A DNA stretch of 64,000 nt from Oceanospirillum sediminis (GCF_014164585.1 NZ_JACJFM010000026.1:1-64000), one strand, 5' to 3'. Counted from the first letter of the stretch, positions 49,597 through 59,127 are shown. Translations and numbers: made by a program. Notes: generated from the sequence alone by a model not told the origin.

Positions 49597-49693
49597 CGCT
49601 TAAGTTCACCGTTCATTTACCTGATTACAGATGCAGTAAGCGCTCTGACGGAAGAAAGGTCTTTTCCAGTTGGCTATAATGACTTCGGCAAAT

Positions 49694-49730
49694 AAAAAGC
49701 CCCCTGATGACATAACCATCCGGGGGCTTT
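49694..49730 (-). terminator. Intrinsic terminator of the urease/hupE operon
   Basis: AAAGCCCCC (49696-49704) and GGGGGCTTT (49722-49730) form a 9-bp stem. On the minus strand it is followed by a T-rich stretch and ends the hupE transcript 18 bases after its stop. Confidence 0.85.
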
Positions 49731-49747
49731 ATCATATCAGCAGATGA

Positions 49748-50356
49748 TTATGCCGCAACCATGATCAGGCCTGCGGCGGCAATTGCACCACCTGCGATAC
49801 GAGTTGCCATTTCTGCTTTAATCTTCACACTGGCTTTTGCCAGAACAATACCCGCGCCATGCAGTGCTGCTGTCGCCAGAGCAAAACCAGCACCGTAAGC
49901 CAGACCACTGGCTTCCAGAGGCATTTCTGTACCGTGTGCTGCACCGTGGAACAGAGCAAAACCGGCAACCAGAGCGGCACAAACAGCCGGGCTGAATTTA
50001 ACGGCGAAAGCCAGCAGAATACCCATAGCGATCACAGACAGCATGATACCGCCTTCAACGAAAGGTACTGCTACACCGGATACTGCCAGTACGCCGCCCA
50101 GCAGCATAGTCACAACAAACGCTGCTGGTACCGCCCACTGCGCTTTACCGCCCATACGTGCAGCCCAAAGACCAACGGCGACCATCGCCAGCAGATGATC
50201 GAGACCGCCCACCGGATGGCTTAGCCCTGCCATAAAACCAGATACTTCGTGACCACTGTGGGCCATTGCTGTAGCAGGCATCAGCATTGCTGCTGCCACT
50301 GCCAGTTTAGATCCTGTGCTTTTCATTGTACGTGTAACACCATGAAACGTTGTCAT
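49748..50356 (-). CDS. ureJ: HupE/UreJ-family nickel permease
   Basis: A 202-residue membrane protein of the HupE/UreJ family. A cleavable-looking N-terminus (VAAAMLMPATAMA) precedes HSGHEVSGFMAGLSHPVGGL and DHLLAMVAVGLWA. The H-x3-[E/G]...HPx2GxDH motif binds metal in this family. Six to seven helices follow, with LFHGAAHGTEMP carrying further His. It should supply nickel for the urease encoded directly upstream, and it is the last gene of that operon. ATG 50356 with AGGA upstream is used; ATG 50326 is an alternative. No NikR site was identified. Confidence 0.9.
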   Translation of the reverse strand: MTTFHGVTRTMKSTGSKLAVAAAMLMPATAMAHSGHEVSGFMAGLSHPVGGLDHLLAMVAVGLWAARMGGKAQWAVPAAFVVTMLLGGVLAVSGVAVPFVEGGIMLSVIAMGILLAFAVKFSPAVCAALVAGFALFHGAAHGTEMPLEASGLAYGAGFALATAALHGAGIVLAKASVKIKAEMATRIAGGAIAAAGLIMVAA

Positions 50357-50509
50357 AATAAATTTTCCTGAAACAAGGATTGATGATATTCATCCGCTAA
50401 TCATCCTGCGGCAGTGCGATTATTTCCCGGTAGCAATATATTCCGGGTTGCGCAGCTCAGTACTGTTCTCTGATCACGCTAATCCTGCAAAAGACCGTTA
50501 ATACCGTAA

Positions 50510-51157
50510 TCAGACGACAGCCTGTGCTGGTGGTAACTCTCTGGCCTCTAACATACCTTCCGTGACGATAAACTGAATAATATCGTCCAGCCCTTTGGCT
50601 TCTTTCAGGTTTGAGAAGATATATGGCCTTGAACCACGCATCTTGCCCGCGTCTCTGTCCATGACGTCAAGAGAAGCTCCCACAATAGGAGCCAGATCCG
50701 TTTTATTAATAATCAGGAGGTCTGAACGGGTAATACCAGGTCCTCCTTTGCGGGGGATTTTATCACCTGCCGAGACATCAATCACATAAATTGTCAGATC
50801 AGACAGCTCAGGGCTGAATGTCGCGCTCAGGTTATCGCCGCCGCTTTCTACAAACACGACATCTAATGCGCCATGGCGGTCAACCAGCTGATCAATAGCC
50901 GCCAGATTCATGGAAGCATCTTCCCGGATGGCGGTATGAGGACAACCCCCGGTTTCAACACCGATAATACGATCAGCACTCAGGGCTTTGTGTTCAGTGA
51001 GGAATTTTGCATCTTCCTTGGTGTAGATATCGTTGGTGACTACGGCAATATCGTAGTGATCACGCAACGCGGCGCACAGTGAACGCAGCAGTGCCGTTTT
51101 ACCTGAACCCACCGGGCCACCCACACCGACGCGTAATGTTTGTTTTGGTTTGGTCAT
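50510..51157 (-). CDS. ureG: Urease accessory GTPase UreG
   Basis: A 215-residue SIMIBI-class GTPase with P-loop [12 protein letters not shown] (about residues 13-24). [17 protein letters not shown] is the UreG signature, and the CPH (nickel) motif is in [13 protein letters not shown]. The guanine motif is INKTDLA. UreG binds GTP and nickel and, with UreF and UreD, delivers nickel to the apo-urease active site. Length is normal for the family. It lies between ureF (111-base gap with a small TCTGTGG/CCACAGA hairpin at about 51233-51252) and hupE. Confidence 0.96.
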   Translation of the reverse strand: MTKPKQTLRVGVGGPVGSGKTALLRSLCAALRDHYDIAVVTNDIYTKEDAKFLTEHKALSADRIIGVETGGCPHTAIREDASMNLAAIDQLVDRHGALDVVFVESGGDNLSATFSPELSDLTIYVIDVSAGDKIPRKGGPGITRSDLLIINKTDLAPIVGASLDVMDRDAGKMRGSRPYIFSNLKEAKGLDDIIQFIVTEGMLEARELPPAQAVV

Positions 51158-51268
51158 AAGATCTCCTCGTTTTAATTTTTTATCTGACTCTGTGTCGTTC
51201 TGATGCCTCCCGGCTGTAGCTACCGGCTGCTTTATCTGTGGTTATCCCACAGAGTTCTATAGCAAGGA

Positions 51269-51988
51269 TCAGGAACGAAAGAGTCGGGAATACATATGTT
51301 CATGTTGAGAGCTGGCGATGGCTAAAGCAGGCAAGCCTGCGCCAATCTCCTCTTCAGAAATCTTTTCAGCTTGTTCGATGACAGCGGCCAGCTCCGGTTG
51401 CAGAGCGACCAGTAGCTGTTGTGCCTGTGTCTGCCCCAGTGGCACCAGCTTGGTGGCAGCCGCGATCTGGTTTTCCAGCCAGGACCAGAGAAAGCCGTTG
51501 GCTGCCGCCCGATAGGGGATCTGCCAGAGTGACGCGGCCAAAGCGAACAGGCAGACAAAGCTCACAGGTTCACTTTTGATGAAGGGCTGGGTCATCTGCA
51601 GGCTGTTCATCAGTCGTATCAGAGCTTCGCCCATGGCAGTATCCGTCAGGGTCAGCTCATGGGTTTCCCGACAGGCCAGTGTCAGCTCGTTGATGCGTTT
51701 AAGCTCGTGCCAGTCTTCCTGAACGCAGGCCTCCATCGACAGCCTGAGCAGAGGAATATCCGTACCTGCAAGGCCCAGATACAGCTGTTCCCGTACCCAG
51801 TGCTCCACCTGATCCGCTTTACGAATCCAGCCTGCGTCTATGGCGTACTCCATGCCGTGGGAGAAAGCGTAACCCCCCACAGGAAGACTGACCGAGGCCA
51901 GATGCATCAGGCGCACTAGGCTCAGATCGGTCATCGCTGGCGCTGCAGATCCTGCAGATCCAGAGGTGTTATCCAGCTCAGTGTTCAT
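51269..51988 (-). CDS. ureF: Urease accessory protein UreF
   Basis: A 239-residue, all-helical UreF. The core opens LMHLASVSLPVGGYAFSHGM (about residues 27-46), the family signature, followed by EYAIDAGWI and a conserved C-terminal helix. UreF bridges UreD-bound urease and UreG and acts as a gate for nickel insertion. The ATG at 51988 gives a Ser/Ala-rich leader of about 17 residues before the family core (ATG 51934 is the conventional-looking alternative). Codons upstream of 51988 are antisense-like His-codon repeats shared with ureE and are not part of UreF. It overlaps the ureE stop by 11 bases. Confidence 0.93.
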   Translation of the reverse strand: MNTELDNTSGSAGSAAPAMTDLSLVRLMHLASVSLPVGGYAFSHGMEYAIDAGWIRKADQVEHWVREQLYLGLAGTDIPLLRLSMEACVQEDWHELKRINELTLACRETHELTLTDTAMGEALIRLMNSLQMTQPFIKSEPVSFVCLFALAASLWQIPYRAAANGFLWSWLENQIAAATKLVPLGQTQAQQLLVALQPELAAVIEQAEKISEEEIGAGLPALAIASSQHEHMYSRLFRS

Positions 51989-52565
51989 GGTGATGTCCGT
52001 GTCTATTACCATGAGATTTAGCATGGGAATGAGCATGTTCGTGGTTATGATTGTGCTCATGATCATGATCATGATCATGGTTGTGGGAGTGGCCGTGGGA
52101 ATGTCCATGATCATGACCGAGAGAGTGACCGCCGAGGCCTTTAAAGTAAGCGCCGTTTTCTGGCACGAACACGGCGTCGGTATGCACGACAGTCAGCTCC
52201 AACAGCTCCAGCATCTCCTCCAGCACATGATCCGGTGTGATGCGCAGCCAGCGTTCACCGACCTGCAGCTTCACATGCCGGTTGCCCAGGTGGTAACAGG
52301 CGCGGGCAAAGGTGTGCCAGTCATCGCAACGGGCTTCGGTTACCGGCTCTACTGCACCTTCTACTTTCACAATCTTGCCGCAGTGAGATTTCAGATATTC
52401 GCCCACCTGAAGGGCGGTGCCCCGTTCCAGAAACACCCGGACTTCTTCACCATCGGTGCTGGTCAGGCGGAGGCGACCGCGATCCCTCTGCTCATGGTTC
52501 AAAGTCACTGTGGCGTAAATAGGGCCTTTTTTTTCGGTGCCCAGGCGTTCGTAAATTTCAAGCAT
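51978..52565 (-). CDS. ureE: Urease nickel metallochaperone UreE with long His-rich tail
   Basis: A 195-residue UreE. The N-terminal peptide-binding domain (residues 1-70) starts MLEIYERLG and contains RDRGRLRLTSTDGEEVRVFL. The metal-binding domain (75-140) has ACYHLGNRHVKLQV, which carries the conserved His of the dimer nickel site. The last 50 residues are extraordinarily His-rich, with alternating His-Asp, His-Glu, His-Asn and His-Ser, more than in Klebsiella UreE. Family knowledge: UreE hands nickel to UreG, and the tail buffers extra nickel. ATG 52565 has GGAA about eight bases upstream; the codons above it to 52583 are not needed. It overlaps ureF by 11 bases. Confidence 0.95.
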   Translation of the reverse strand: MLEIYERLGTEKKGPIYATVTLNHEQRDRGRLRLTSTDGEEVRVFLERGTALQVGEYLKSHCGKIVKVEGAVEPVTEARCDDWHTFARACYHLGNRHVKLQVGERWLRITPDHVLEEMLELLELTVVHTDAVFVPENGAYFKGLGGHSLGHDHGHSHGHSHNHDHDHDHEHNHNHEHAHSHAKSHGNRHGHHHEH

Positions 52566-52634
52566 CTTGGTTTTCCTATTCACTGTCCTTAATAGCTGGC
52601 TTATCTGCTGTAATAGAGTATTTAAAACCCGCCA

Positions 52635-54722
52635 TCAGAACAGATTAAAACGTTGTGCCAGCGGCAGTTCAGTCGCAGGCTCACAGGTCAGCAGTTCACC
52701 GTCAGCGCGTACCTCATAGGTTTGCGGGTCAACGGTGATATCAGGCTGCCAGTTGTTCAGCACCATATCGTTTTTGCTGATGTTGCGGGTATTACCGCAG
52801 GCCACCAGTTCACGGTTAAGGCCCAGTTTTTCCCGGATGCCGTTATCCAGAGCCGCTTTGGAAACAAACGTGACTGAGGTTTGACTGGCGGCTTTGCCAT
52901 GAGCACCGAACATAGGACGGTAGTGCACCGGTTGTGGCGTCGGTATGGAAGCATTCGGGTCGCCCATCGGGGCTGCGGCGATCATACCTCCCTTGATAAT
53001 CATCGAAGGCTTGGTGGCGAAAAACGCCGGCTTCCACAGCACCAGATCCGCCAGTTTTCCCGGTTCAATTGAACCAACTTCGTGAGAGACACCGTGGGTA
53101 ATCGCCGGGTTGATGGTGTACTTGGCCACATAGCGACGGGCGCGGAAGTTATCACAGCCGACGGCCTGATCTTCCGGCAGGAGGCCAAACTGAGTTTTCA
53201 TCTTGTGGGCGGTCTGCCAGGTGCGGGTGACCACTTCACCGACACGGCCCATCGCCTGGGAATCGGAGGAGATCATGGAGAAGGCGCCGCGATCATGGAA
53301 AATATCCTCTGCAGCGATGGTTTCCTTGCGGATACGAGAGTCGGCAAAGGCCACGTCTTCCGGAATCGAGCTGTCGAGGTGGTGGCAGACCATCAGCATA
53401 TCAAGGTGTTCATCCACCGTATTGACCGTATAAGGGCGGGTCGGGTTGGTGGAAGAGGGCAGTACATTGGGGTAAGCACAGGCGCGGATAATATCCGGCG
53501 CGTGACCGCCACCAGCCCCTTCGGTGTGGTAGGTGTGGATAACCCGGCCTTTGAACGCGCCAATCGTGTCATCGACAAAACCGGATTCGTTCAGGGTGTC
53601 CGTATGAATCGCCACCTGAACATCATACTTTTCCGCCACCGTCAGGCAGCAGTCGATAGATGCCGGTGTTGTACCCCAGTCTTCATGCAGCTTCAGACCA
53701 CAGACACCGGCTTCCAGTTGTTCTTCCAGCGCTTCTGGCTGAGATGCATTACCTTTACCCAGAAAACCCAGATTCATCGGCATATCATCGGTACTTTGCA
53801 TCATCTTGCCGATATACCAGGGGCCCGGTGTACAGGTAGTCGCATTGGTACCGGTGGCAGGTCCTGTACCGCCACCTATCATGGTGGTGACACCACTCAT
53901 CAGGGCTTCTTCGATCTGCTGCGGGCAGATAAAGTGAATATGGGCATCAATGCCGCCAGCGGTCAGAATCGAGCCTTCCCCAGCGATCACTTCAGTACCT
54001 GGCCCGACGATGATATCCACATTGGCCTGAACATCTGGGTTACCCGCTTTACCGATTCGGACAATGCGACCGGCTTTAATACCCACATCTCCTTTGACGA
54101 TGCCCCAATGGTCCAGAATCACTGCGTTGGTGATCACCAGATCCATAGCGCCTTCGCTGCCATCGGTGGGTTCATTTACCTGCTGGCTCTGGCCCATACC
54201 ATCACGGATCACCTTACCGCCACCGAACTTCACTTCATCGCCATAAACGGTGAAATCTTTCTCGACCTGAATCCAGAGATCGGTATCACCGAGTCGGACT
54301 TTGTCACCTACCGTTGGGCCGAACATCTGAGCATAAGCAGTGCGGTCCATCGTCACTGATGAGGTCTCAGCGTTGGCATCTGAGCTGCCTGCGTCTTCAA
54401 GCGGCCCCATCACTTCAGCGCGGAAACCATAAATGGTTTTGCTACCGGCAAACTCCACCAGCTGAACTTCACGACCCTGACCGGGCTCGAAACGAACCGC
54501 AGTGCCGGAGGCGATATTGAGGTGGAAGCCTTTGGCGGCTTCTCGGTCAAAACTCAGTGCAGGATTGGTTTCGGCAAAATGATAATGGGAGCCTACCTGA
54601 ATCGGGCGGTCGCCGGTGTTTTCGACACGAAGGGTGATCACCTTGCGGCCTTCGTTAAGCGTAATCTGTCCTGCTGCGGCTTTTACTTCACCGGGGATAA
54701 AGAAGCTTTCCTGATCGGTCAT
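52635..54722 (-). CDS. ureC: Fused urease beta-alpha subunit (UreB-UreC)
   Basis: A single 695-residue reading frame joins urease beta (residues 1-107, [20 protein letters not shown]) to alpha (about 124-695) by a 16-residue linker rich in Ser, Asp, Ala and Glu. All alpha active-site residues are present at a constant offset of 127 from Klebsiella numbering: nickel ligands His261, His263, carbamylated Lys344, His373, His399 and Asp487, and catalytic His447. The enzyme hydrolyses urea to ammonia and carbamate in the cytoplasm. Bacteria usually have separate ureB and ureC; this fusion joins beta to alpha, unlike the gamma-beta fusion of Helicobacter. A Met at 125 could allow internal initiation. 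ureA lies 12 bases upstream and ureE about 70 downstream. Confidence 0.95.
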   Translation of the reverse strand: MTDQESFFIPGEVKAAAGQITLNEGRKVITLRVENTGDRPIQVGSHYHFAETNPALSFDREAAKGFHLNIASGTAVRFEPGQGREVQLVEFAGSKTIYGFRAEVMGPLEDAGSSDANAETSSVTMDRTAYAQMFGPTVGDKVRLGDTDLWIQVEKDFTVYGDEVKFGGGKVIRDGMGQSQQVNEPTDGSEGAMDLVITNAVILDHWGIVKGDVGIKAGRIVRIGKAGNPDVQANVDIIVGPGTEVIAGEGSILTAGGIDAHIHFICPQQIEEALMSGVTTMIGGGTGPATGTNATTCTPGPWYIGKMMQSTDDMPMNLGFLGKGNASQPEALEEQLEAGVCGLKLHEDWGTTPASIDCCLTVAEKYDVQVAIHTDTLNESGFVDDTIGAFKGRVIHTYHTEGAGGGHAPDIIRACAYPNVLPSSTNPTRPYTVNTVDEHLDMLMVCHHLDSSIPEDVAFADSRIRKETIAAEDIFHDRGAFSMISSDSQAMGRVGEVVTRTWQTAHKMKTQFGLLPEDQAVGCDNFRARRYVAKYTINPAITHGVSHEVGSIEPGKLADLVLWKPAFFATKPSMIIKGGMIAAAPMGDPNASIPTPQPVHYRPMFGAHGKAASQTSVTFVSKAALDNGIREKLGLNRELVACGNTRNISKNDMVLNNWQPDITVDPQTYEVRADGELLTCEPATELPLAQRFNLF

Positions 54723-54734
54723 AATGATGACTCC

Positions 54735-55037
54735 TTAGCAGATAGGCTGGTGAACGGTGACAAGCTTGGTGCCATCGGGGAAGGTGGCTTCTACCTGAAC
54801 CTCGTGAATCAGTTCCGGGATGCCTTCCATTACCTGATCCGCGCTTAACAGGGTTTTGCCGTAACTCATCAGCTCAGCAACGGTTTTACCGTCGCGGGCA
54901 CCTTCCATGATTTCCATGGTGATAAAGGCAACCGCCTCAGGGTAATTCAATTTCAGTCCACGGTTCAGGCGTCGTTCCGCCAGCAGGGCTGCGGTAAAGA
55001 TCAGCAGCTTATCTTTCTCTCTTGGCAGTAGTTCCAT
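54735..55037 (-). CDS. ureA: Urease gamma subunit
   Basis: A 100-residue UreA. It reads [20 protein letters not shown], then [20 protein letters not shown] and [12 protein letters not shown], a standard gamma subunit. It forms the small subunit of the (alpha-beta-gamma)3 urease trimer. The ATG at 55037 is the conventional start with GAGG nearby; the five codons above it are not conserved. It lies 12 bases upstream of the beta-alpha fusion gene and about 100 bases downstream of ureD. Confidence 0.96.
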   Translation of the reverse strand: MELLPREKDKLLIFTAALLAERRLNRGLKLNYPEAVAFITMEIMEGARDGKTVAELMSYGKTLLSADQVMEGIPELIHEVQVEATFPDGTKLVTVHQPIC

Positions 55038-55136
55038 AGTGACCTCTTGCAATTTGATCCTGACGGGCAGGTCATTTTTTTATTCGGTGATTCAGTCTTT
55101 TTGAATTCAGGTGCGCTTTATTTAGGTATTGGCTAT

Positions 55137-56063
55137 TCAAGTGGCCCAGATACGCGGCTCACAGGCATCGCGGTTAAGCAGTTCAGGGCGCAGCTGTTTC
55201 CAGCATTCGATAAAGAGTTTGCGGGCTTTTTCCGAGCAGTGGCCCAGATAGCGCACTATCAGAAAGCCGTGATTCAGAGTGACGCCCGCGAGAAAATTCC
55301 CATCAAGGGATTTGTACTGCTCGCAGCAATCCCGCAACCTGCGGATCAGGTTTTCCAGTGCGGTTTCATCATCGTTTATTGGGGCGTTAAAAGAGGGCGT
55401 ATCGAACGGCCCGGCCACCATCATGGCGGTAATCGGATAACCTCTCAGCCCCGCCAAACTCTGCAGCATGCCGTTTTCCTGCTGATCACCATCGACGACT
55501 AACCGTTCACGCAGGCAAAGTTTGCCATCGCGAAAAATCTGCAGGCTTTGTTTCATCAGACTGCCGGGGGAGAAGGGGTGCTGGCAGGCGGGCAGGCCGA
55601 GACTGGTGATCTCCCAGCCGATATAGCGGGCGTTTCCGGTCAGGTGAACCTGAGTATCCAGCTGGGTCATGGCACCGGGGTAGATAATGCCTTCCAAAGG
55701 CAGCCATTCAAGGGAGGCATCATCTGCCAGATCGAAACGTATTCTCTGATGCTGCAAGCTTTTATCCGCGCGGGCTTTATAGACCCGCCCCGCTCCCGGT
55801 GTGGTAATCAGGGCAGAAGCTTGTTCATCCACATCAGCAGAGATGGTCAGGGTATCGCCCGAAACCATCCCGCCCGGTGGATGCAGCAGATAAAGGTGCG
55901 CCAGATCCGGCCCCTCCGGGTAAAAGGGCTTCTGTACATAAAGCGGACCTTTATGCTCACAACCTTTTAATACTGATCCGCGCAGAGTACGGGCCAGCTT
56001 GAGTGCCAGTCGGGCCTCCCAATGGGAAGCCTGTTTCTGTATTGTGATCACTGCCTGATTCAT
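55137..56063 (-). CDS. ureD: Urease accessory protein UreD
   Basis: A 308-residue UreD (UreH). It contains KPFYPEGPDLAHLYLLHPPG, then GMVSGDTLTISADVDEQA and LITTPGAGRVYKARAD (about residues 45-100), the signature block. It is the beta-helical scaffold that binds apo-urease and recruits UreF and UreG. It is the first gene of the urease operon, which reads ureD-A-BC-E-F-G-hupE on the minus strand. The 190-base gap to the ABC gene upstream should carry the urease promoter. Length is normal. Confidence 0.94.
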   Translation of the reverse strand: MNQAVITIQKQASHWEARLALKLARTLRGSVLKGCEHKGPLYVQKPFYPEGPDLAHLYLLHPPGGMVSGDTLTISADVDEQASALITTPGAGRVYKARADKSLQHQRIRFDLADDASLEWLPLEGIIYPGAMTQLDTQVHLTGNARYIGWEITSLGLPACQHPFSPGSLMKQSLQIFRDGKLCLRERLVVDGDQQENGMLQSLAGLRGYPITAMMVAGPFDTPSFNAPINDDETALENLIRRLRDCCEQYKSLDGNFLAGVTLNHGFLIVRYLGHCSEKARKLFIECWKQLRPELLNRDACEPRIWAT

Positions 56064-56255
56064 AGGTCGTCCGCTTTACAGTTGCACTGTTTTGGTGCTT
56101 ATTTGTTGAGTGAAAATTTTTTGGTGCGTTTTTTATAACTGTAACCTTATGTTTTTATTGTATTTTTATTAACCATGACGCACGGCTTTTCTTTTTCTGT
56201 AATCTATTGATGCAATTTCCCGACCAACTTGAGATAGGTTGTTGCAGGCTAAAAC

Positions 56256-56984
56256 CTAGAGAACGGCATCAATAAATTTCTGCAGTTCAGGCGTTTTGGG
56301 AGCAGCAAATACTTCCTTGGCATCACCGGATTCCCATATCTTTCCCTGATGCATAAAGATCACACGATCACCAACATCTCTTGCGAAATTCATCTCATGG
56401 GTTACGAGCACCAATGTCATGCCTTCCGCCGCCAGCTCTTCCAGAACATTCAGAACATCACCTACCAGTTCCGGATCAAGGGCTGAGGTAATTTCATCGC
56501 ACAGCAGCACCTTAGGTTGCATTGCCAGAGATCGAGCAATGGCAACCCTCTGCTGCTGCCCGCCTGATAGCTCCTGTGGATAGCTGGAGGCTTTATCTTT
56601 AAGCCCTACTTTTTCAAGTACCTGAAGCGCTAAGGTATCAGCTTCTTCAGCAGAGACTTTGCGAACCAGTTTAGGGGCCAGGGTAATGTTCTGGCTGACA
56701 GTCAGGTGTGGAAACAGATTGAAACTCTGAAAAACCATACCCACGCTTTTGCTCAGTTTTCTGATCTGCTCTTCGTCGCTGGTGACTTCCATCTGATCGA
56801 CAGTGATGCCGCCTTTGTCATAGCTCTCCAGGCCATTGATGCAACGAAGAAGAGTGCTTTTCCCTGAACCGCTGCGGCCAATAATAGAGATAACCTCACC
56901 GGCTTTAATTTTCAGATCGACACCTTTGAGCACGTGGTTGTCGCCGTAATACTTATGCACGTTATCGATATTAACCAGTGACAT
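56256..56984 (-). CDS. Polar amino-acid ABC transporter ATPase
   Basis: A 242-residue ABC ATPase of the HisP/GlnQ family. Walker A is GRSGSGKST, the Q-loop lies in FQSFNLFPHLT, the signature is LSGGQQQR and Walker B is VLLCDEITSALD, with THEMNFARDV holding the H-loop. It drives uptake through the two permeases encoded just upstream (14-base overlap with the first). It ends the four-gene importer unit, 190 bases upstream of ureD. The substrate is a polar or basic amino acid by family; the nearby ureide and urease genes suggest nitrogen scavenging. Confidence 0.94.
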   Translation of the reverse strand: MSLVNIDNVHKYYGDNHVLKGVDLKIKAGEVISIIGRSGSGKSTLLRCINGLESYDKGGITVDQMEVTSDEEQIRKLSKSVGMVFQSFNLFPHLTVSQNITLAPKLVRKVSAEEADTLALQVLEKVGLKDKASSYPQELSGGQQQRVAIARSLAMQPKVLLCDEITSALDPELVGDVLNVLEELAAEGMTLVLVTHEMNFARDVGDRVIFMHQGKIWESGDAKEVFAAPKTPELQKFIDAVL

Positions 56985-57621
56985 TGAGTTTTCTCTCCAG
57001 ATGACGGCTGGCTACAGATAATGGGTAGCACAGCAGGAAATAGATAAGAGCGACCATGCCAAATACTTTGAATGGTTCGAAAGTTGCGTTGTTGAGCATA
57101 GTTCCGGCTTTAGTTAATTCGACAAAGCCAATGATTGAGGCCAGAGCGGTGCCCTTAACGATCTGTACCGAGAATCCGACGGTAGGGGCTACGGCCACCT
57201 TCAGCGCCTGAGGCAAAATAATGTGGCGCATGATTTCGAAGTAGCTGAGGCCGAGGCAGCGTGAAGCCTCCCATTGGCCTTTGGGGAGTGATTCAATACA
57301 GCCCCGCCATATCTCAGACAGAAAGGCACTGCTGAACAGAGTTAATGCCAGAGCGGCTGCCGTCCAGGGAGATACATCAATGCCCAGAAGCGACAAACCA
57401 AAAAAGACCAGAAACAGCTGCATCAGCAAGGGTGTACCCTGAAACAACTCGACATAAAAGCGGGCGATTCTGACTAATGCCGTTCGGCTGCTGATCTGCA
57501 GAAACGTAAGCAGCAAACCGACACTGGCTCCGCCTAAAAAGGCGATCAGGGATAAAACAACTGTCCAGCGTGCGGCAAGAATCAGGGCCTGAAAGATATC
57601 CCAGTTGGTAAATTCATTCAT
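56971..57621 (-). CDS. Polar amino-acid ABC transporter permease
   Basis: A 216-residue inner-membrane permease of the HisM/GlnP type with about five helices. The EAA loop region is EASRCLGLSYFEIMRHIILP (about residues 137-156). VELFQGTPLLMQLFLVFFGL is another family block. It pairs with the next permease, with which it overlaps by 4 bases (ATGA), and with the ATPase by 14. Together they make the heterodimeric channel of the importer. Confidence 0.92.
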   Translation of the reverse strand: MNEFTNWDIFQALILAARWTVVLSLIAFLGGASVGLLLTFLQISSRTALVRIARFYVELFQGTPLLMQLFLVFFGLSLLGIDVSPWTAAALALTLFSSAFLSEIWRGCIESLPKGQWEASRCLGLSYFEIMRHIILPQALKVAVAPTVGFSVQIVKGTALASIIGFVELTKAGTMLNNATFEPFKVFGMVALIYFLLCYPLSVASRHLERKLNVTG

Positions 57622-58292
57622 CGTTGTGCCCTCAGATTAGGGAAGACAAGATAGTGAATCCCGTTAAAGAGCTGGCGCATTCCGATAGAGAGCAGAAGAT
57701 AAACACCGGCCACCACAAAATAGACTTCAAAGCTCAGGAAGTTTCGGGATTGGATAAAGTTCGCGGCAAAGGTGAGTTCCTGAACCGAAATCTGCGACAG
57801 CACGGCAGAACCCAACATAACGATGATGCACTGGCTTGTCAGAGCGGGATAAATTTTCTGAATAGCAGGCGGCAGTACAACGCGAACAAAGGTCTGAAAA
57901 CGGGTTAGACCAAGCACTTTTGCCGCTTCAATCTGTCCTTTTGGCGTTGCCTCAATGCCCGCCCGGATGATTTCTGTACTGTAAGCGCCCAGATTGATCA
58001 CCATAGCCAGTGTACCAGCCTCCCAGGCCGACAATCTCAGTCCTAGTGCCGGTAGCCCGAAGAAGATAAAAAACAGCTGAACGATAAAAGGCGTGTTGCG
58101 GATAAGCTCGACATAAACGCCAACGACTTTGGATTTAAAAGAGGATTGCCCTGCCCGAGCTGCCGCACACAGGGTGCCTAAAAGGCACCCCAGAACGGTA
58201 GTTATCAGGGTAATCACAACGGTGGTAACAAGCCCGTCCACCAGATTTTGCAGGTAGGGCAACAGGCCTGAAAACTGAAAGTTGTATGCCAT
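57618..58292 (-). CDS. Polar amino-acid ABC transporter permease
   Basis: A 224-residue HisQ/GlnP-type permease. VTTVVITLITTVLGCLLGTL is the first helix and VELIRNTPFIVQLFFIFFGL the conserved block. The EAA loop is EAAKVLGLTRFQTFVRVVLP. It forms the channel with the partner permease. It lies 16 bases after the solute-binding gene. Length and topology are normal for the His/Glu/Gln permease group. Confidence 0.92.
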   Translation of the reverse strand: MAYNFQFSGLLPYLQNLVDGLVTTVVITLITTVLGCLLGTLCAAARAGQSSFKSKVVGVYVELIRNTPFIVQLFFIFFGLPALGLRLSAWEAGTLAMVINLGAYSTEIIRAGIEATPKGQIEAAKVLGLTRFQTFVRVVLPPAIQKIYPALTSQCIIVMLGSAVLSQISVQELTFAANFIQSRNFLSFEVYFVVAGVYLLLSIGMRQLFNGIHYLVFPNLRAQR

Positions 58293-58308
58293 GATGACTA
58301 CCCCTTAC

Positions 58309-59127
58309 TTACTTCAGCTCTTCAGGCAGGGTGGCCTTGAACCACTTAATCGACAGCTCATCAAGTTTCCCGCTTTGAATACCCTGAGCGACCAGCGTGT
58401 TCACTTTGCTCAACAGTTCTGGCTCGCTTTTGCGCATACCGATGTAGCACGGTGAGTTTTTGATCATGAACTTGGATACCAGATCACGGTTGGATTGACG
58501 CTCGGCGATTTTGGCTGCGACCAGATTACCGGTGGCAATAAACTCGACCTGTCCGGAAAGATAAGCCGAAATCGTGGTGTTGTTATCTTCAAAGCGTTGA
58601 ATGGTGACGGATGATGGTGCGACTTTTGTCAGCTCAAGATCTTCCACGGAGCCTCGGGTGACACCGACAACTTTTCCGGCCAGGTCGGCGGGAGATTTAA
58701 CGGTTGCCTGACTTTCACCGAAAACACCCAGGAAGAAAGGTGCGTAGGCGCGGGAAAAATCGACGACTTTCTCACGTTCAGCGTTTTTACCCATGCTGGA
58801 GATCACCAGATCCACTTTACCGGTTTGCAGGTAAGGAATGCGGTTGGCACTGGTGACAGGAACCAGCTTAAGTTTCAGGTCCATGCTTTCAGCCAGAAAA
58901 GCGGCCATGTCAACATCATAACCAACGGGCTGCAGATCCTTGCCAACGGAACCAAAAGGAGGAAAATCCTGAGGGACGGCTACCACCAGCTCACCACGTT
59001 CCTGTATAGCTGACAGCTGATTTGCCTGAGCGCTTAGTGCACTCAGACTAAGAGTAATTGCACCGACCATCCGGATACATTTACCCAGTATTGTTTTGCT
59101 ATTGCGAAAGAGTTTTGTTGTTTTCAT
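58309..59127 (-). CDS. Amino-acid ABC transporter substrate-binding protein
   Basis: A 272-residue periplasmic binding protein of family 3 (HisJ/GlnH). A signal peptide runs to about SALSAQA (residue 35). The fold opens GELVVAVPQDFPPFGSVGKD and continues with YDVDMAAFLAESM, LVISSMGKNAEREKVVDFSR and GKVVGVTRGSVEDLEL. These contribute the usual amino-acid contacts (Phe/Pro, Ser-Ser-Met, Arg). It is the first gene of the importer, with its promoter in the 234-base gap upstream. An inverted repeat at 59278-59316 sits in that gap. Substrate unknown. Confidence 0.93.
   Translation of the reverse strand: MKTTKLFRNSKTILGKCIRMVGAITLSLSALSAQANQLSAIQERGELVVAVPQDFPPFGSVGKDLQPVGYDVDMAAFLAESMDLKLKLVPVTSANRIPYLQTGKVDLVISSMGKNAEREKVVDFSRAYAPFFLGVFGESQATVKSPADLAGKVVGVTRGSVEDLELTKVAPSSVTIQRFEDNNTTISAYLSGQVEFIATGNLVAAKIAERQSNRDLVSKFMIKNSPCYIGMRKSEPELLSKVNTLVAQGIQSGKLDELSIKWFKATLPEELK

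Noticed and set aside
51966-52592. 208-codon plus-strand frame and the Met/Ile-rich minus-strand N-terminal extension of ureF
   Set aside because: They arise from the repetitive His codons of the UreE tail read in other frames.
53082-54359. 425-codon plus-strand open frame
   Set aside because: It is wholly antisense to the fused urease beta-alpha gene, whose residues are conserved throughout; the frame is a codon-bias shadow.
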